Source: Vreelandella aquamarina
GTDB lineage: Bacteria; Pseudomonadota; Gammaproteobacteria; Pseudomonadales; Halomonadaceae
DNA: 40,084 bases
NCBI RefSeq assembly: GCF_900110265.1
Contig: NZ_FODB01000034.1
Coordinates: forward strand, 1-40,084
Direction: 5' to 3'
Every line of letters begins with the position of its first letter. The stretch's first letter is position 1. The notes beneath the pieces were generated by a model. It was given only the letters and a program-made list of their open reading frames with translations. It did not search any database and was not told where the DNA came from. Positions 25,401 to 33,792 of this stretch are shown piece after piece. Position numbers and translations under genes: made by a program.

Positions 25401-26094
25401 GGCGTGCGCTGCGTTCGGCCTGGGCGGCGCTTAGGGTTTGCTCGGGGGCGGGGCGCGGGCTGCCCAAGGCCTCGCTTTCGGCCAGCAGTTTGCGCACTTG
25501 CCCGTGGAGCTGGTCCGGCGATTTCCAGTAGCCGGTAATGCTGCCCAGCGCTTCGGCGTCCAGCGGGTAGTAGAAGGTGCGCCAGTAGTCGCGCACTACC
25601 TCCTGCTCCAACTCTTGCTGGTCGTTTTCCAAATTGAGCGAGAACAGGCTGCCGCTATCGAAGGCGTGCTCGCGCAACATGCGGTAGCACCAGCTATGAA
25701 TAGTGGAAACGGCGGCTTCGTCCATCCACTCGGCAGCCAGCTCTAAGCGGCGGGCGCAGGCGGGCCACGTGGCCTCGGGGTATTGGCTGCGCAGTGCTAG
25801 AAGCAGTGAGTCTTCACCCTGATGACGAAACACCGCCGCCGCTTCCACCAGCCGGTGGCGGATACGTTCGCGTAATTCTTGCGTGGCGGCGTTGGTAAAC
25901 GTGACCACCAGGATTTCCGGCGGGGTGAGCGGGCGTACGAAGGCGGTGTCGTCTTCACTGTGCTGCCCGCCCAGCACCAAGCGCACATACAGCAGCGCAA
26001 TGGTGAAGGTTTTCCCCGTGCCCGCGCTGGCTTCAATCAAACGGCTGCCGTGAAGCGGCAGCGTCAGCGGATTCAGCGGGGCGGGCTGGCTCAT
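22420..26094 (-). CDS. recB: exodeoxyribonuclease V beta subunit
   Basis: This is a 1224-residue UvrD-type 3'-5' helicase with a C-terminal nuclease. The start was set at ATG 26092-26094 (MSQPAPLNPLTL), six bases after GGAG; frames to 26130 are possible. Walker A is EASAGTGKTFTI at about 20-31. The motif DEFQDTDPIQYRIF is followed by GDPKQAIYAFRGAD, and later by TIHKSKGLEYPLVFLPF and YVALTRAR. The nuclease motif FIDLAFEHQGRFYVLDWKSN is near the C-terminus. All active motifs are present. It is coupled to recD downstream, while recC is separated from it by about 4 kb of other genes. Confidence 0.96.
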   Translation of the reverse strand: MSQPAPLNPLTLPLHGSRLIEASAGTGKTFTIALLYVRLVLGGQHSEDDTAFVRPLTPPEILVVTFTNAATQELRERIRHRLVEAAAVFRHQGEDSLLLALRSQYPEATWPACARRLELAAEWMDEAAVSTIHSWCYRMLREHAFDSGSLFSLNLENDQQELEQEVVRDYWRTFYYPLDAEALGSITGYWKSPDQLHGQVRKLLAESEALGSPRPAPEQTLSAAQAERSARLTELKAPWPAWLDDLVPALEDAAKRKAFKGQSFNAKSRANWLGALREWCDSDATRPALTDAAWKRLTPDGMAEIWKEGAPPCPAAWEALAELPAALNALPEPRNDLLIHAVQWCKVRLEREQERRAEMGPNDLLTHLDRALQGPNKEALAAQILRQFPVALIDEFQDTDPIQYRIFNAVYEVAKPRRDATMLLIGDPKQAIYAFRGADIFTYLKAREDTAGRHVTLGTNYRSSRAMVEAVNHCFRYADEHPAGAFLFREEGGDNPLPFLPVEAKGRHERLVHQGQPLPAMTLWPLEADEPLSKTAYQTEMAERCASYMAELLSAGQHGKSGFQTDDTLIPLKPSDMAVLVNGLQEARAIRQALASRGVKSVYLSDHDKVFSSPMAAQVERWLRACAEPLASSRQAEAHLRAALATPVLGLSLAELDHLQQNELAWEARVEQFSHYHRLWQRQGVLPLVRRMMVDFNIPARLLAEFEEGERLLTDLLHLGELLQQASAELDGEHALIRFLFDAIADPESHGDSHKLRLESDADLVKVVTIHKSKGLEYPLVFLPFIANHRPVKAEDVPLRWHDGEGNLQLSLEADDTILATADRERLGEDLRKLYVALTRARHATWLGLAPLKGLENSALGYLLKGGNALSPEALNNALDKLVEGSEIQIHQPPAPTAERVATVEQNSALGHARTPTRPAKEHWWIASYSALRLSGTLTAPVLPPLEPTTAQEATAFEVLDEPRDLSQPEAYHLHKFPRGPGPGTFLHGLLEWAGKQGFDTAANDMDALNDMLWRRVQLRGWQAWQEPLAGWLSALLTTPLPLAAPTPQSVALNELESYQVELEFWFAAKRVNTQAIDALVSKHLLPGVERPALDADTLNGMLKGFIDLAFEHQGRFYVLDWKSNYLGPNDSAYEPEALRHALLAKRYDLQAALYLLAMHRLLKARLPDYDPHQHLGGSMTVFLRGSRSPGRGVVGEPAPVELIEALDSLFAGEPHATQQEATA

Positions 26095-26133
26095 TCTCAT
26101 TCTCCGAACATCACGGCAGGCGGAAAGCAAAGC

Positions 26134-26156
26134 GCCTTTGGCGGGTAGCCAAAGGC
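26134..26156 (-). other. hairpin between the HepT-like gene and recB
   Basis: A perfect 9-bp inverted repeat, GCCTTTGGC (26134-26142) with GCCAAAGGC (26148-26156), lies between the HEPN stop and the recB start. On the minus strand it is followed by a T-rich GCTTTGCTTTCC, so it could be a weak terminator after the toxin gene or an mRNA leader structure. Confidence 0.4.
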
Positions 26157-26206
26157 ACCGGCACTATATCGCGTTGCCAAGAGCTGGGCAAAAGAGCAAA
26201 GCAGCG

Positions 26207-26743
26207 TTAGAGGCTGGTTTGAAAGACTGTGTCGAATTCGTTAGAGAAGTCTTGGGTGGCGGGAAAAATGCCCAATTGTTCAGCACTCCATGTCACTAGT
26301 CTTTTTGAGGTAACAAGGAGAACGTCGGCAAGTTCGTTCAGCAAGTTAAAGTGCTCTGCTATTTGTGCATAGTGCGTCGAGTAATCATGAGCGGCAATAT
26401 TGCGAATAGCGCGGCAGCGCTGCCAGTCACTGGTAGCGTCCACGACGCCCTGCTTTTCGAACAGCGAAAGGACTTTGAGAAAGCTGTCAGTAGACTCCCC
26501 TGCCAACAGAGCGCTGTGCCGCATAGCAGAAGCAATGGAGTCCTGTAGCTTGGCAAACCGCTCATTGATAGCGGCCAGTGTTTCAAAAAGGTCGACATCT
26601 TTTTTATGGTCGGCTAACCAATCACCGTCCAAAGGCCATGTGACTTTTTTGCGTGATTGATGAAGAAACCAAGCGCAGCGCTGAATGGCTTCAAGCAGCT
26701 GCGCCAGATAGCGCTGCTGTTCGCTAAGTACATCCTGGCTCAT
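26207..26743 (-). CDS. hepT: HepT-like HEPN toxin (type VII TA)
   Basis: This is a 178-residue helical protein. The HEPN ribonuclease signature RNIAAHDY at residues 114-121 is an exact RX4HXY, the motif in which HepT toxins carry the catalytic Arg and His and the Tyr that the partner modifies. ATG at 26741-26743 overlaps the stop of the MNT gene (ATGA). In characterised pairs the MntA nucleotidyltransferase AMPylates this tyrosine and silences the RNase. The protein is longer than typical HepT (about 140), with an N-terminal helical extension. The gene lies just upstream of recB on the same strand. Confidence 0.85.
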   Translation of the reverse strand: MSQDVLSEQQRYLAQLLEAIQRCAWFLHQSRKKVTWPLDGDWLADHKKDVDLFETLAAINERFAKLQDSIASAMRHSALLAGESTDSFLKVLSLFEKQGVVDATSDWQRCRAIRNIAAHDYSTHYAQIAEHFNLLNELADVLLVTSKRLVTWSAEQLGIFPATQDFSNEFDTVFQTSL

Positions 26744-27048
26744 GCGGCTACCTCAAGCGTCATTGGCCGTGACTGGGCGAGTGCAATGGCTTGAAACGGA
26801 GTAGGTTCAGCTGTTGTGACGTAGGTCACGATATCGAACGGTAGCTGGAGGCGTTGTTCTAGCGCCATTTTGAGCTCAGCACAGGCGAGTAGCGGGATGG
26901 CGTTGGGGGATATAAGCAGCAGATCGACATCGCCGCCTCGCTTACTATCATCTAGCCGCGAGCCGAAAACATGCACTGCCACCGAAGGCCCCACAAACTC
27001 ACGGACGCCTGACAGAATAAGCTCGCGCTGTGATTGCGAAAGACGCAT
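26740..27048 (-). CDS. mntA: MntA-like minimal nucleotidyltransferase antitoxin
   Basis: This is a 102-residue nucleotidyltransferase-fold protein with ATG at 27046-27048 behind TAGGAG. The active-site motif is FGSRLDDSKRGGDVDLLL: Gly29-Ser30 and the two metal-binding aspartates Asp40 and Asp42. Length and motif fit minimal NTases that act as antitoxins of HEPN toxins by AMPylation. It is the first gene of the pair and overlaps the toxin by four bases. It is divergent from pncB, with 183 bp between starts and no clear promoter call. Confidence 0.85.
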   Translation of the reverse strand: MRLSQSQRELILSGVREFVGPSVAVHVFGSRLDDSKRGGDVDLLLISPNAIPLLACAELKMALEQRLQLPFDIVTYVTTAEPTPFQAIALAQSRPMTLEVAA

Positions 27049-27231
27049 GGAGTCCGCTCCTAGTGATAAACCGGTGTTTAAATGGTAGCACTCTACTCAC
27101 GATAGCAGATAGCCGCTCTCCCACCTGCTAGCCATAGCAAACAGGGGTTAGGCTGTGAGGTATCGTCGCCAACTGGTAATCTAGCGGGCTAGCCGCTCTT
27201 GGCGATCTGTTGATGCTGGTGAAGGGATCTC

Positions 27232-28428
27232 ATGCTGACCTCGCTTCTGGATAACGATTTTTACAAGATCACGATGCAGAATGCCGTGATCAAACGCTTC
27301 CCCTATGCCCATGCCCGCTACGCGTTTATCAATCGTGGCGAGCATGCGTTTCCTGAGGGCTTTGGTGAGGCGCTGCGCGGTGAAGTGGATCGCATGGCGA
27401 CGCTGCGCTTGTCGGATGAAGAGAAGCGCTACCTGCAAACCACCTGCCCTTACCTAGACCCTACCTATCTCGATTTTCTCGCGGGCTTTCGTTACGACCC
27501 CAGCGAAGTGACGATCGAGCAGCAGGGCAGCGAGCTGTCGGTGGTGATGGAAGGCCCGTGGTACCGCACCATCTTGTGGGAAGTGCCGCTGATGGCGCTG
27601 ATTAGCGAGCTTTGGTACCAACTGCGCGGCGTGGGGGTATCGGAAGATGACGAAGCGCTCATCGAGCAGCGCACGCGAGAGAAAATCGAACTGTACCGCC
27701 AGCACGGGCTGAAGATTGCCGAGTTCGGCACCCGTCGGCGCTTCTCGTTTGCGGTGCATGACCGGGTGGTGGAAGCGCTGCGCCACTACGGCGGGGAGGC
27801 CTTCAGCGGCACCAGCAATGTGCTGCTGGCCATGCGCCACGGGGTGAAGCCCATTGGCACCCACGCCCACGAGTGGTTCATGTTCCACGGGGCGCGTTTC
27901 GGTTTCAAAATGGCCAATAGTTTGGCGCTGGAGCACTGGGTGGATGTGTACCGGGGGGATTTGGGCATCGCGCTCACCGATACGTTTACCACGCGGGCGT
28001 TTTTCGAGAGCTTCGACAAGAAGTTCGCCAAGCTGTTTGACGGCGTGCGCCACGATAGCGGCGACCCGATCGAGTTCGCCGATGCCACCATTGCCCATTA
28101 CCAGCGCCTGGGCATTAACCCGCTGAGCAAAACCATTATCTTCTCCGATGCCCTCACCCCTGAAAAAGTGGAGCGCATTCGCGCCTTCTGCCAGGGGCGC
28201 ATTGGCATGGCCTTCGGGATTGGCACCAACTTCACCAACGATATTGGCGTGGCGCCCATGAACATGGTGATCAAAATGGTCGAGGCCCGCCCCGAAGGGC
28301 AAGGCTGGCTGCCGGTGGTGAAACTGTCCGATGTGCCCACCAAGAACACCGGCGACCCTGAGATGATTGCGTTGGCGAAGCGTATTTTATCGCTGGGTGG
28401 AAAGGGGGATGAAAGCTCGCCCACCTAA
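27232..28428 (+). CDS. pncB: nicotinate phosphoribosyltransferase
   Basis: This is a 398-residue enzyme that makes nicotinate mononucleotide from nicotinate, PRPP and ATP in the NAD salvage (Preiss-Handler) pathway. It has ATG 27232 and a GAAGGGA-type site upstream. Landmarks are LLDNDFYKITMQNAVIKRFP at the N-terminus, EFGTRRRFSF, GTHAHEWFMFHGA, VRHDSGDPIEFAD and FGIGTNFTND, which form the PRPP and nicotinate pocket of the PncB family. Length matches E. coli PncB (400). It lies between recB and recC but on the opposite strand, so it is not part of that operon. Confidence 0.96.
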   Translation: MLTSLLDNDFYKITMQNAVIKRFPYAHARYAFINRGEHAFPEGFGEALRGEVDRMATLRLSDEEKRYLQTTCPYLDPTYLDFLAGFRYDPSEVTIEQQGSELSVVMEGPWYRTILWEVPLMALISELWYQLRGVGVSEDDEALIEQRTREKIELYRQHGLKIAEFGTRRRFSFAVHDRVVEALRHYGGEAFSGTSNVLLAMRHGVKPIGTHAHEWFMFHGARFGFKMANSLALEHWVDVYRGDLGIALTDTFTTRAFFESFDKKFAKLFDGVRHDSGDPIEFADATIAHYQRLGINPLSKTIIFSDALTPEKVERIRAFCQGRIGMAFGIGTNFTNDIGVAPMNMVIKMVEARPEGQGWLPVVKLSDVPTKNTGDPEMIALAKRILSLGGKGDESSPT

Positions 28429-28493
28429 CGCTGCCAGAATCCGCCGCATGCTAAACTGTGTTTTGTATCGCACTTTTTGTTCTGGAGGCCGCC

Positions 28494-30080
28494 GTGCAGG
28501 ATGCCCATCGCCGTAAGCTCCCCATCGGGATTCAGACGTTTTCGGATATCCGCGAGGGCGGCTATTACTACGTCGATAAAACCCCGCATATCGAGCGCTT
28601 GGTCAACCAGAACAAGTACTACTTTCTCTCGCGGCCGCGCCGCTTCGGCAAAAGCCTGTTGCTGGATACGCTACGCTGTCTGTTCGAGGGCCGCCAGGCG
28701 CTGTTCGAAGGGCTCCATATTCACGACAGGTGGGACTGGCAACAGCGTTACCCGGTCATTCGTATCAGCTTTGCCGATGGCGTCATGCAAAGCCGTGAAG
28801 AGCTCGATGAGCGTATTCGTGATCAGCTCCGAGTGCAGCGTGAGCGGCTGGGCATTACCCAACACCCCAAGACGGATATTCCCGGTGAATTTTCTACCCT
28901 GATTCGCAGCGCCCACCAGCAATATGGCCGGCGGGTGGTGGTGTTGGTCGACGAATACGACAAGCCGATTCTGGATAACATTCTTGAACCTGAGCGTGCT
29001 CGGGAGGTGCGCGAAGGCCTGAAGAACCTCTACAGCGTGCTGAAAGACGCCGATCCTCATTTGCACTTCGTGCTGCTCACCGGGGTTTCCAAATTCAGTA
29101 AGGTGAGCTTGTTTTCGGGGTTGAACAACCTCAACGATATCACCCTGGATGCTCACTTAAGCACAATCTGCGGTTACACCGACGAAGACATCGATACGGT
29201 GTTCGCGCCGGAGCTACCCGGCTTGGATCGTGAAGCCATTCGTCAGTGGTACAACGGCTACCGCTGGGGCGGGTGCGAGGTGGTGTCCGTTTACAACCCC
29301 TTTGATGCGCTACTACTGTTTCAAAAGCGCGAGTTCGCGCCGTACTGGTTCGAGTCTGCCACGCCAACGTTTCTGGTCGATATTCTCAAGCAGCGGGGGG
29401 TATTTACGCCTTCGTTGGACCGCTGGGAAACCGAGTATGAGATGCTTAGCCAGTTCGATGTGGATCAGATCAGTACCGAAGGCCTGCTGTTTCAAACCGG
29501 CTACCTGACCATCCAGCAGGTAGAGGAGCCGCTGTTGGGATACCGCCAGTACACGCTTGGCTTCCCTAACCGTGAAGTCGAAACCAGTCTCAACCACGCC
29601 TTGTTGCCATCGCTGGGGGTCGAAAATGCCCCACGCGAACGCAGGACGCTGTTTCGCCATTTAAGCCAGCATGACCTGGTCGGCCTAGAAGCGCACTTAA
29701 AGGCGCTCTATGCCGGACTCCCGCACGACTGGTATCGCAACAACCCGATTGCTCGCTACGAAGGCCATACTGTCTCGAAGATCTATGCCAGCGTGTTCTA
29801 CAGCCATTTCGCGGCCCTTGGCCTGGATGTGACGGTGGAGGATGCCAGCCACCACGGCAAGGTGGATATGAGCGTGGATTTTGGTGGGCATATCTACCTG
29901 TTCGAGTTCAAAGTGGTGGAGCAACTGCCGGAAGGACAGGCGCTTACGCAAATCAAACAGAAGGGATACGCTGACAAATACCGCGCCTCCGGCAAGCCCA
30001 TACACCTGATCGGCGTTGAGTTCTCCAGTGTCAAACGCCAGATCGTGGCGTTCGATGTGGAAACGCTCGACGCTATGTAA
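28494..30080 (+). CDS. AAA-ATPase-like/PD-(D/E)XK nuclease superfamily protein
   Basis: This is a 528-residue protein; the start is GTG 28494 with CTGGAGG just before it, since the longer frame to 28458 has no site. The N-terminus reads LPIGIQTFSDIREGGYYYVD followed by KT, a hallmark of the AAA-ATPase-like (PF09820) family. The P-loop is RPRRFGKSLLLDTL and Walker B is VVVLVDEYDKPILDN. Near the C-terminus KVDMSVDFGGHIYLFEFKV carries the Asp...Glu-x-Lys pattern of a PD-(D/E)XK nuclease domain. Such genes are common, often multi-copy, and of unknown role, with speculation about mobile elements or defence. The end is 13 bases from the convergent recC. Confidence 0.88.
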   Translation: MQDAHRRKLPIGIQTFSDIREGGYYYVDKTPHIERLVNQNKYYFLSRPRRFGKSLLLDTLRCLFEGRQALFEGLHIHDRWDWQQRYPVIRISFADGVMQSREELDERIRDQLRVQRERLGITQHPKTDIPGEFSTLIRSAHQQYGRRVVVLVDEYDKPILDNILEPERAREVREGLKNLYSVLKDADPHLHFVLLTGVSKFSKVSLFSGLNNLNDITLDAHLSTICGYTDEDIDTVFAPELPGLDREAIRQWYNGYRWGGCEVVSVYNPFDALLLFQKREFAPYWFESATPTFLVDILKQRGVFTPSLDRWETEYEMLSQFDVDQISTEGLLFQTGYLTIQQVEEPLLGYRQYTLGFPNREVETSLNHALLPSLGVENAPRERRTLFRHLSQHDLVGLEAHLKALYAGLPHDWYRNNPIARYEGHTVSKIYASVFYSHFAALGLDVTVEDASHHGKVDMSVDFGGHIYLFEFKVVEQLPEGQALTQIKQKGYADKYRASGKPIHLIGVEFSSVKRQIVAFDVETLDAM

Positions 30081-30093
30081 CACCCTCGCTGCT

Positions 30094-33000
30094 TTACCCC
30101 TTGACGGCCTGATGAAGCGGCGCGTAGAGCGCGTCCACCAGTGTGGCAAAAGTATGTCCGTTGGCCTGCTCGAAAAACAGCCGCTCGAATCGGGGCCACT
30201 GGTGGCTTAAATACGCGCTTTGCGCGGCTTCGCCGGTAACCTTGTAACCCCCTTCATAGGCGGCTTCGGCGGCAGCAAAGGCGTCGCTGTCTCGGCCTTT
30301 CTCCTGCGCTATTTCCGGCGTGCCTTGCTTGGCCAGCCAGGCAAAACCGGCCTGTGAGGCCAGCGGCAGCGGGGTTTGCAGGCCCGCTTGCCAGGCGGCG
30401 AGCTGGGTTTCCAGATGCTGGCGGGCGGTGTCGGCGGCCACGGGTTCCAGCGTGACATGCCCGGCTTTGGAAAGTAGCAGGGTGGTCATCGGGCCGCTGA
30501 GGTTGCCTGCCAGGTGGGCTACCCAAGGGCGCAGCAGGTGGCTCCAGCGGTACTGGCCGCGCCCGCTGCCCTGGCTGATCAGGCTGCTGCTGAGCAGCAG
30601 CAGGCGGCAGCGCTGGCCTGCCTCATCCTGGCGCAGCTCGCCCAGGGGTTCTTCCAGCGTGAGTCCGTGGGCCTCGAACTGCACCTGTGCGTCTGGCAGT
30701 GCGTGCGGCCACGTCGTGAGTGCTTCTTCGTAGGCGTTGAACAACTCTTCCATGGGGTCGGCGAGTGCTGCGCGCATGCGTTCGCCGAAGGCGCCCATGG
30801 CCAGCACGCCTTGGCCTTGAAAGCGCTCCAACGCGTCGTGCAGCGCCTCGATACGCGGCTGGCCGTTATCCACCGCGTGGCGCTGGGCGGCAATCAGTTG
30901 GTCTTGCAGCTGCCAGTTTTGCAGGCCATCCAGGGCGAAGGGCTCGGCGTCTAGCTCGGCGATGGTTTCCTGCTCGAAATAGACCCCCAACCGGGTATTG
31001 AAGAAGCTGCGCACCGGCTCGCGCAGAAAGCCGCCCAACTGCGCCAGCGAGAGGCTGGTGGGGGCGTTTTCCGGCGCGGGTAGCATGCGCTCCACCGCAG
31101 GCGGCGTGCGGGGGGCGTGCACTTCCCGCCATTCGTGGGCGTAGGTGAACAGGCGGCCCGCCGGGTGGTTGAAGTAAGCGCGGCTGAACGGCTGCAGCGG
31201 GTGTTCGGTGGTGAGACTTTCCAGCAGCGGAGCGCCGGTGTGCGTTTGCCAGCCAGCCTCCAGGTGGTCGCGCAACTGGCCCACCAGTACCGAGGGGGGC
31301 AGCGGGGAGTTGTCGATCTGGCTGCGGCCCATCCAGCTGATGTAGAGCTGGTCCCGGGCGGAGAGCAGCGCTTCGAGAAACAGGTAGCGGTCGTCTTCCC
31401 GGCGGGAACGGTCGCCGGGACGGTAGTCGCTGCCCATCAGGTCGAAATCCAGCGGTGGCTGGGAGCGGGGATAGTCGCCGTCGTTCATGCCCAGCAGGCA
31501 CACCCGCTTGAAGGGGATGGCGCGCATGGGCATCAGCGTGGCGAAGTTGACCGCCCCGGCCAAAAAGCGCTGGGAAAGGCTGTGTTCATCGATTTGTGCC
31601 AGCCAGTGTTCGCGCACCATGGAGAGCGGCAGCGGGTCGTCGAGTTCTGCTTCCTGGCTGCTTTCCAGCATCTGCTGCAAGCCGTTTTCCAGCTTGGTGA
31701 GCATGATGCTTTCCTGGGCATCGTCGGTGAGGAAGAAGGTTTCCAGCAGCGCCCGCAGCCGCGCGACCCAGGTGGCCGCATCGGTGGGTTGGCAGAAGGT
31801 TTCCCAGGTGGCGTCGAGTTTTTCCAGCAGCGTGGCCAGCGGCCCTGCCAGGCCCGCTTCCAAGCCGCCAATATCATCGAAGGGCTCGATGCCTTGCCAG
31901 GCGTGGCCGTCGCCGACGGTGTAGCCCAGCAGCAGGCGGCGCAGGCCGAAGGCCCAGGTGTTCTGGCTCAGCCCGCCGGGCAGTTCCAGCCGCTGGCGCT
32001 GCTTGGCGTTGAGCCCCCAGCGGATGCCCGTGCCTTCCATCCAGCGTTCCAGCACCGGCAGGTCGCGCTCTTCCAGGCCAAAGCGCTGGCGCAGGGCGGG
32101 CACTTCCAGCAGGTCGAGCACATCGCTGACCGTCAGGCGCAGCTCTGGCAGGCGCAGCAGTTTTTCCAGAGCGATCATCAGCGGCAGGCGGTGGCGGCTG
32201 GCCTGGTCGGAGAGCGTGTAGGGAATATGCCGCGGGTCATCGGTGGGCAGCTGGCCAAATACCGCTTCGATGTGCGGGGCGTAGCGGTCGATATCCGGCA
32301 CCATGACGATGATATCGCGCGGACGCAAGGCCGAGTCGGCGCTGAAGGCGGCCAGCAGCTGGTCGTGGAGAATCTCCACTTCCCGCTGAGGGCCGTGGGC
32401 GATATGGAACACGATGGAGTCATCGGCAGCGGGCAGTGCGGGCCAATGGGCTTGGGTTTCTGCCACCGGGCGCAGCTCGCGGATGTCGTCTTGCAGCTGG
32501 CTGAGCAGGCAGTGGCGCTCCTCGCCGCTGAACGGCTCGAACATATCGATGCGCAGCGCCTGCTGCTCGAATAGGGTTTGGTAGTTGCCCGCGTCGTCGT
32601 GCTCATCGAGCAGGCGCAGGTAGTCGCGGCCCTGCTTGCCCCAGGCGGCTAGCAGCGGCTGGGCGTGCAGGTGCAGGGCGTCATCGGCATCGCCGGTGCC
32701 CAGTACATCCAGCGCTTCGGGCATGCCGGTTTTGCGCCGCTGGCGGTAGCGCTGGGCGCGCAGCAGGTCCTTGTGCTCGATGATGTCCGCCCAGTAGAAC
32801 TGGCAGGGGTTGTGCACGCACAGCACGATCTGGCAGCAGCGGGAGAGCGCCGCCAGGGCTTCCAGGGTTTGTTGGGGCAGCGACGAGATACCGAAAATGA
32901 TCAGCCGACGGGGCAGCCCCGGCGGGCAGTCTTGGCCTTCCAGCTGCTCGGTGGCCTTCAAAAAGCGCTGGTGAACCTGGGCGCGGCTGCTGTTTAACCC

Positions 33001-33648
33001 GGCATCGCCTTGGGTGGCGGCCACATCGTCCCGCAAGATGCGCCATAGCGCGGGCTGCCAGCGCTGGTGCTCTTCCAAAGGGCGGTGCTCGCCTCGGGCG
33101 GTAATTAGCACGTCGTGGCCGTTAGCCCAGGCGTCCAGCCAGTCGGCACGGTAGACCTGGTACTGGTCAAACAGATCCGCCAGCCGCTCGGCCAGCTGGT
33201 AGTGCTTGCGCTGGTCACGGTCGGTTTCTAGAAACTGCGCCAGCGGCTCGAACACTGGTTGCCCGGCCAACGTAGGCAGCAGGCGCAGCAGCCGCCACAC
33301 CAGGCGCGATTTATCGAACGGCGAGGTTTCCGGCACGGCGTCGGCATCGTGGGAAACGTGGGTGAGCACCCGGCGGTAGGCCTGCCATAAAAACCGCGCG
33401 GGCAGCATCACGTCCAGCGCCGCAGCAATACCCGCGCCGCCGTTGCCGGGGTCTTCCGCCAGGGCCAGCTTCAGCCACTGCCCAATGCCGTTGCTCTGGA
33501 CCAGAATGGTTTCGTTCTCTAGCGGCCCCAGCGGGTGCCGCCGCATCCACTCCACCGCCAGCCCCCGCAAGTCCTCCAGCCGATTGGCGTGTACCACCAT
33601 GAACCCGGGGGTGAGCGAAGTGGGGGAGAGCAGGGCATTGGCAGGCAT
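30094..33648 (-). CDS. recC: exodeoxyribonuclease V gamma subunit
   Basis: This is a 1184-residue RecC; the start was set at ATG 33646-33648 (MPANALLSPTSLTPGFMVVH), behind AAGGAA, since the frame to 33681 adds only an unlikely GTG start. It shows FMVVHANRLEDLRGLAVEWM, QSNGIGQWLKLALA, LIIFGISSLPQQTLEALA, and MVPDIDRYAPHIEAVFGQLP with later ICLLGMNDGDYPR-type helicase remnants (RVCLLGMNDGDYPRSQPPLD). RecC recognises Chi and splits the duplex in RecBCD. Size is close to E. coli (1122). Unlike in many relatives it is about 4 kb from recB, with pncB, the AAA gene and a TA pair between. Confidence 0.95.
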   Translation of the reverse strand: MPANALLSPTSLTPGFMVVHANRLEDLRGLAVEWMRRHPLGPLENETILVQSNGIGQWLKLALAEDPGNGGAGIAAALDVMLPARFLWQAYRRVLTHVSHDADAVPETSPFDKSRLVWRLLRLLPTLAGQPVFEPLAQFLETDRDQRKHYQLAERLADLFDQYQVYRADWLDAWANGHDVLITARGEHRPLEEHQRWQPALWRILRDDVAATQGDAGLNSSRAQVHQRFLKATEQLEGQDCPPGLPRRLIIFGISSLPQQTLEALAALSRCCQIVLCVHNPCQFYWADIIEHKDLLRAQRYRQRRKTGMPEALDVLGTGDADDALHLHAQPLLAAWGKQGRDYLRLLDEHDDAGNYQTLFEQQALRIDMFEPFSGEERHCLLSQLQDDIRELRPVAETQAHWPALPAADDSIVFHIAHGPQREVEILHDQLLAAFSADSALRPRDIIVMVPDIDRYAPHIEAVFGQLPTDDPRHIPYTLSDQASRHRLPLMIALEKLLRLPELRLTVSDVLDLLEVPALRQRFGLEERDLPVLERWMEGTGIRWGLNAKQRQRLELPGGLSQNTWAFGLRRLLLGYTVGDGHAWQGIEPFDDIGGLEAGLAGPLATLLEKLDATWETFCQPTDAATWVARLRALLETFFLTDDAQESIMLTKLENGLQQMLESSQEAELDDPLPLSMVREHWLAQIDEHSLSQRFLAGAVNFATLMPMRAIPFKRVCLLGMNDGDYPRSQPPLDFDLMGSDYRPGDRSRREDDRYLFLEALLSARDQLYISWMGRSQIDNSPLPPSVLVGQLRDHLEAGWQTHTGAPLLESLTTEHPLQPFSRAYFNHPAGRLFTYAHEWREVHAPRTPPAVERMLPAPENAPTSLSLAQLGGFLREPVRSFFNTRLGVYFEQETIAELDAEPFALDGLQNWQLQDQLIAAQRHAVDNGQPRIEALHDALERFQGQGVLAMGAFGERMRAALADPMEELFNAYEEALTTWPHALPDAQVQFEAHGLTLEEPLGELRQDEAGQRCRLLLLSSSLISQGSGRGQYRWSHLLRPWVAHLAGNLSGPMTTLLLSKAGHVTLEPVAADTARQHLETQLAAWQAGLQTPLPLASQAGFAWLAKQGTPEIAQEKGRDSDAFAAAEAAYEGGYKVTGEAAQSAYLSHQWPRFERLFFEQANGHTFATLVDALYAPLHQAVKG

Positions 33649-33758
33649 ACGGCGGCGTTCCTTCACGGCAATCGGCGTCACGGGTAGCAGTGAGGTTATG
33701 GTGCCATAAGTTGGGGGTACTCGCGTGTATCTGGAGTAGGAACTTTTATATGCCTTGG

Positions 33759-33776
33759 GTTATCATAAAAGATAAC
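33759..33776. promoter_or_regulatory. dyad upstream of the HigBA-like module
   Basis: A perfect interrupted palindrome, GTTATC (33759-33764), N6, GATAAC (33771-33776), lies 17 bases before the toxin start. HigA-type antitoxins bind such operators to repress their own operon, so this is a good candidate site. Confidence 0.5.
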
Positions 33777-33792
33777 TTTGATGGGGCGGGCT

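Noticed and set aside
27454-28302. 282-codon minus-strand ORF opposite pncB
   Set aside because: It is the His/Ala-rich shadow of a clear pncB gene.
31117-32574. 485-codon plus-strand ORF
   Set aside because: It is a shadow of recC on the opposite strand. The GC-rich codon bias keeps the antisense frame open, and it has low-complexity Gln/Gly/Ala composition with no motif.
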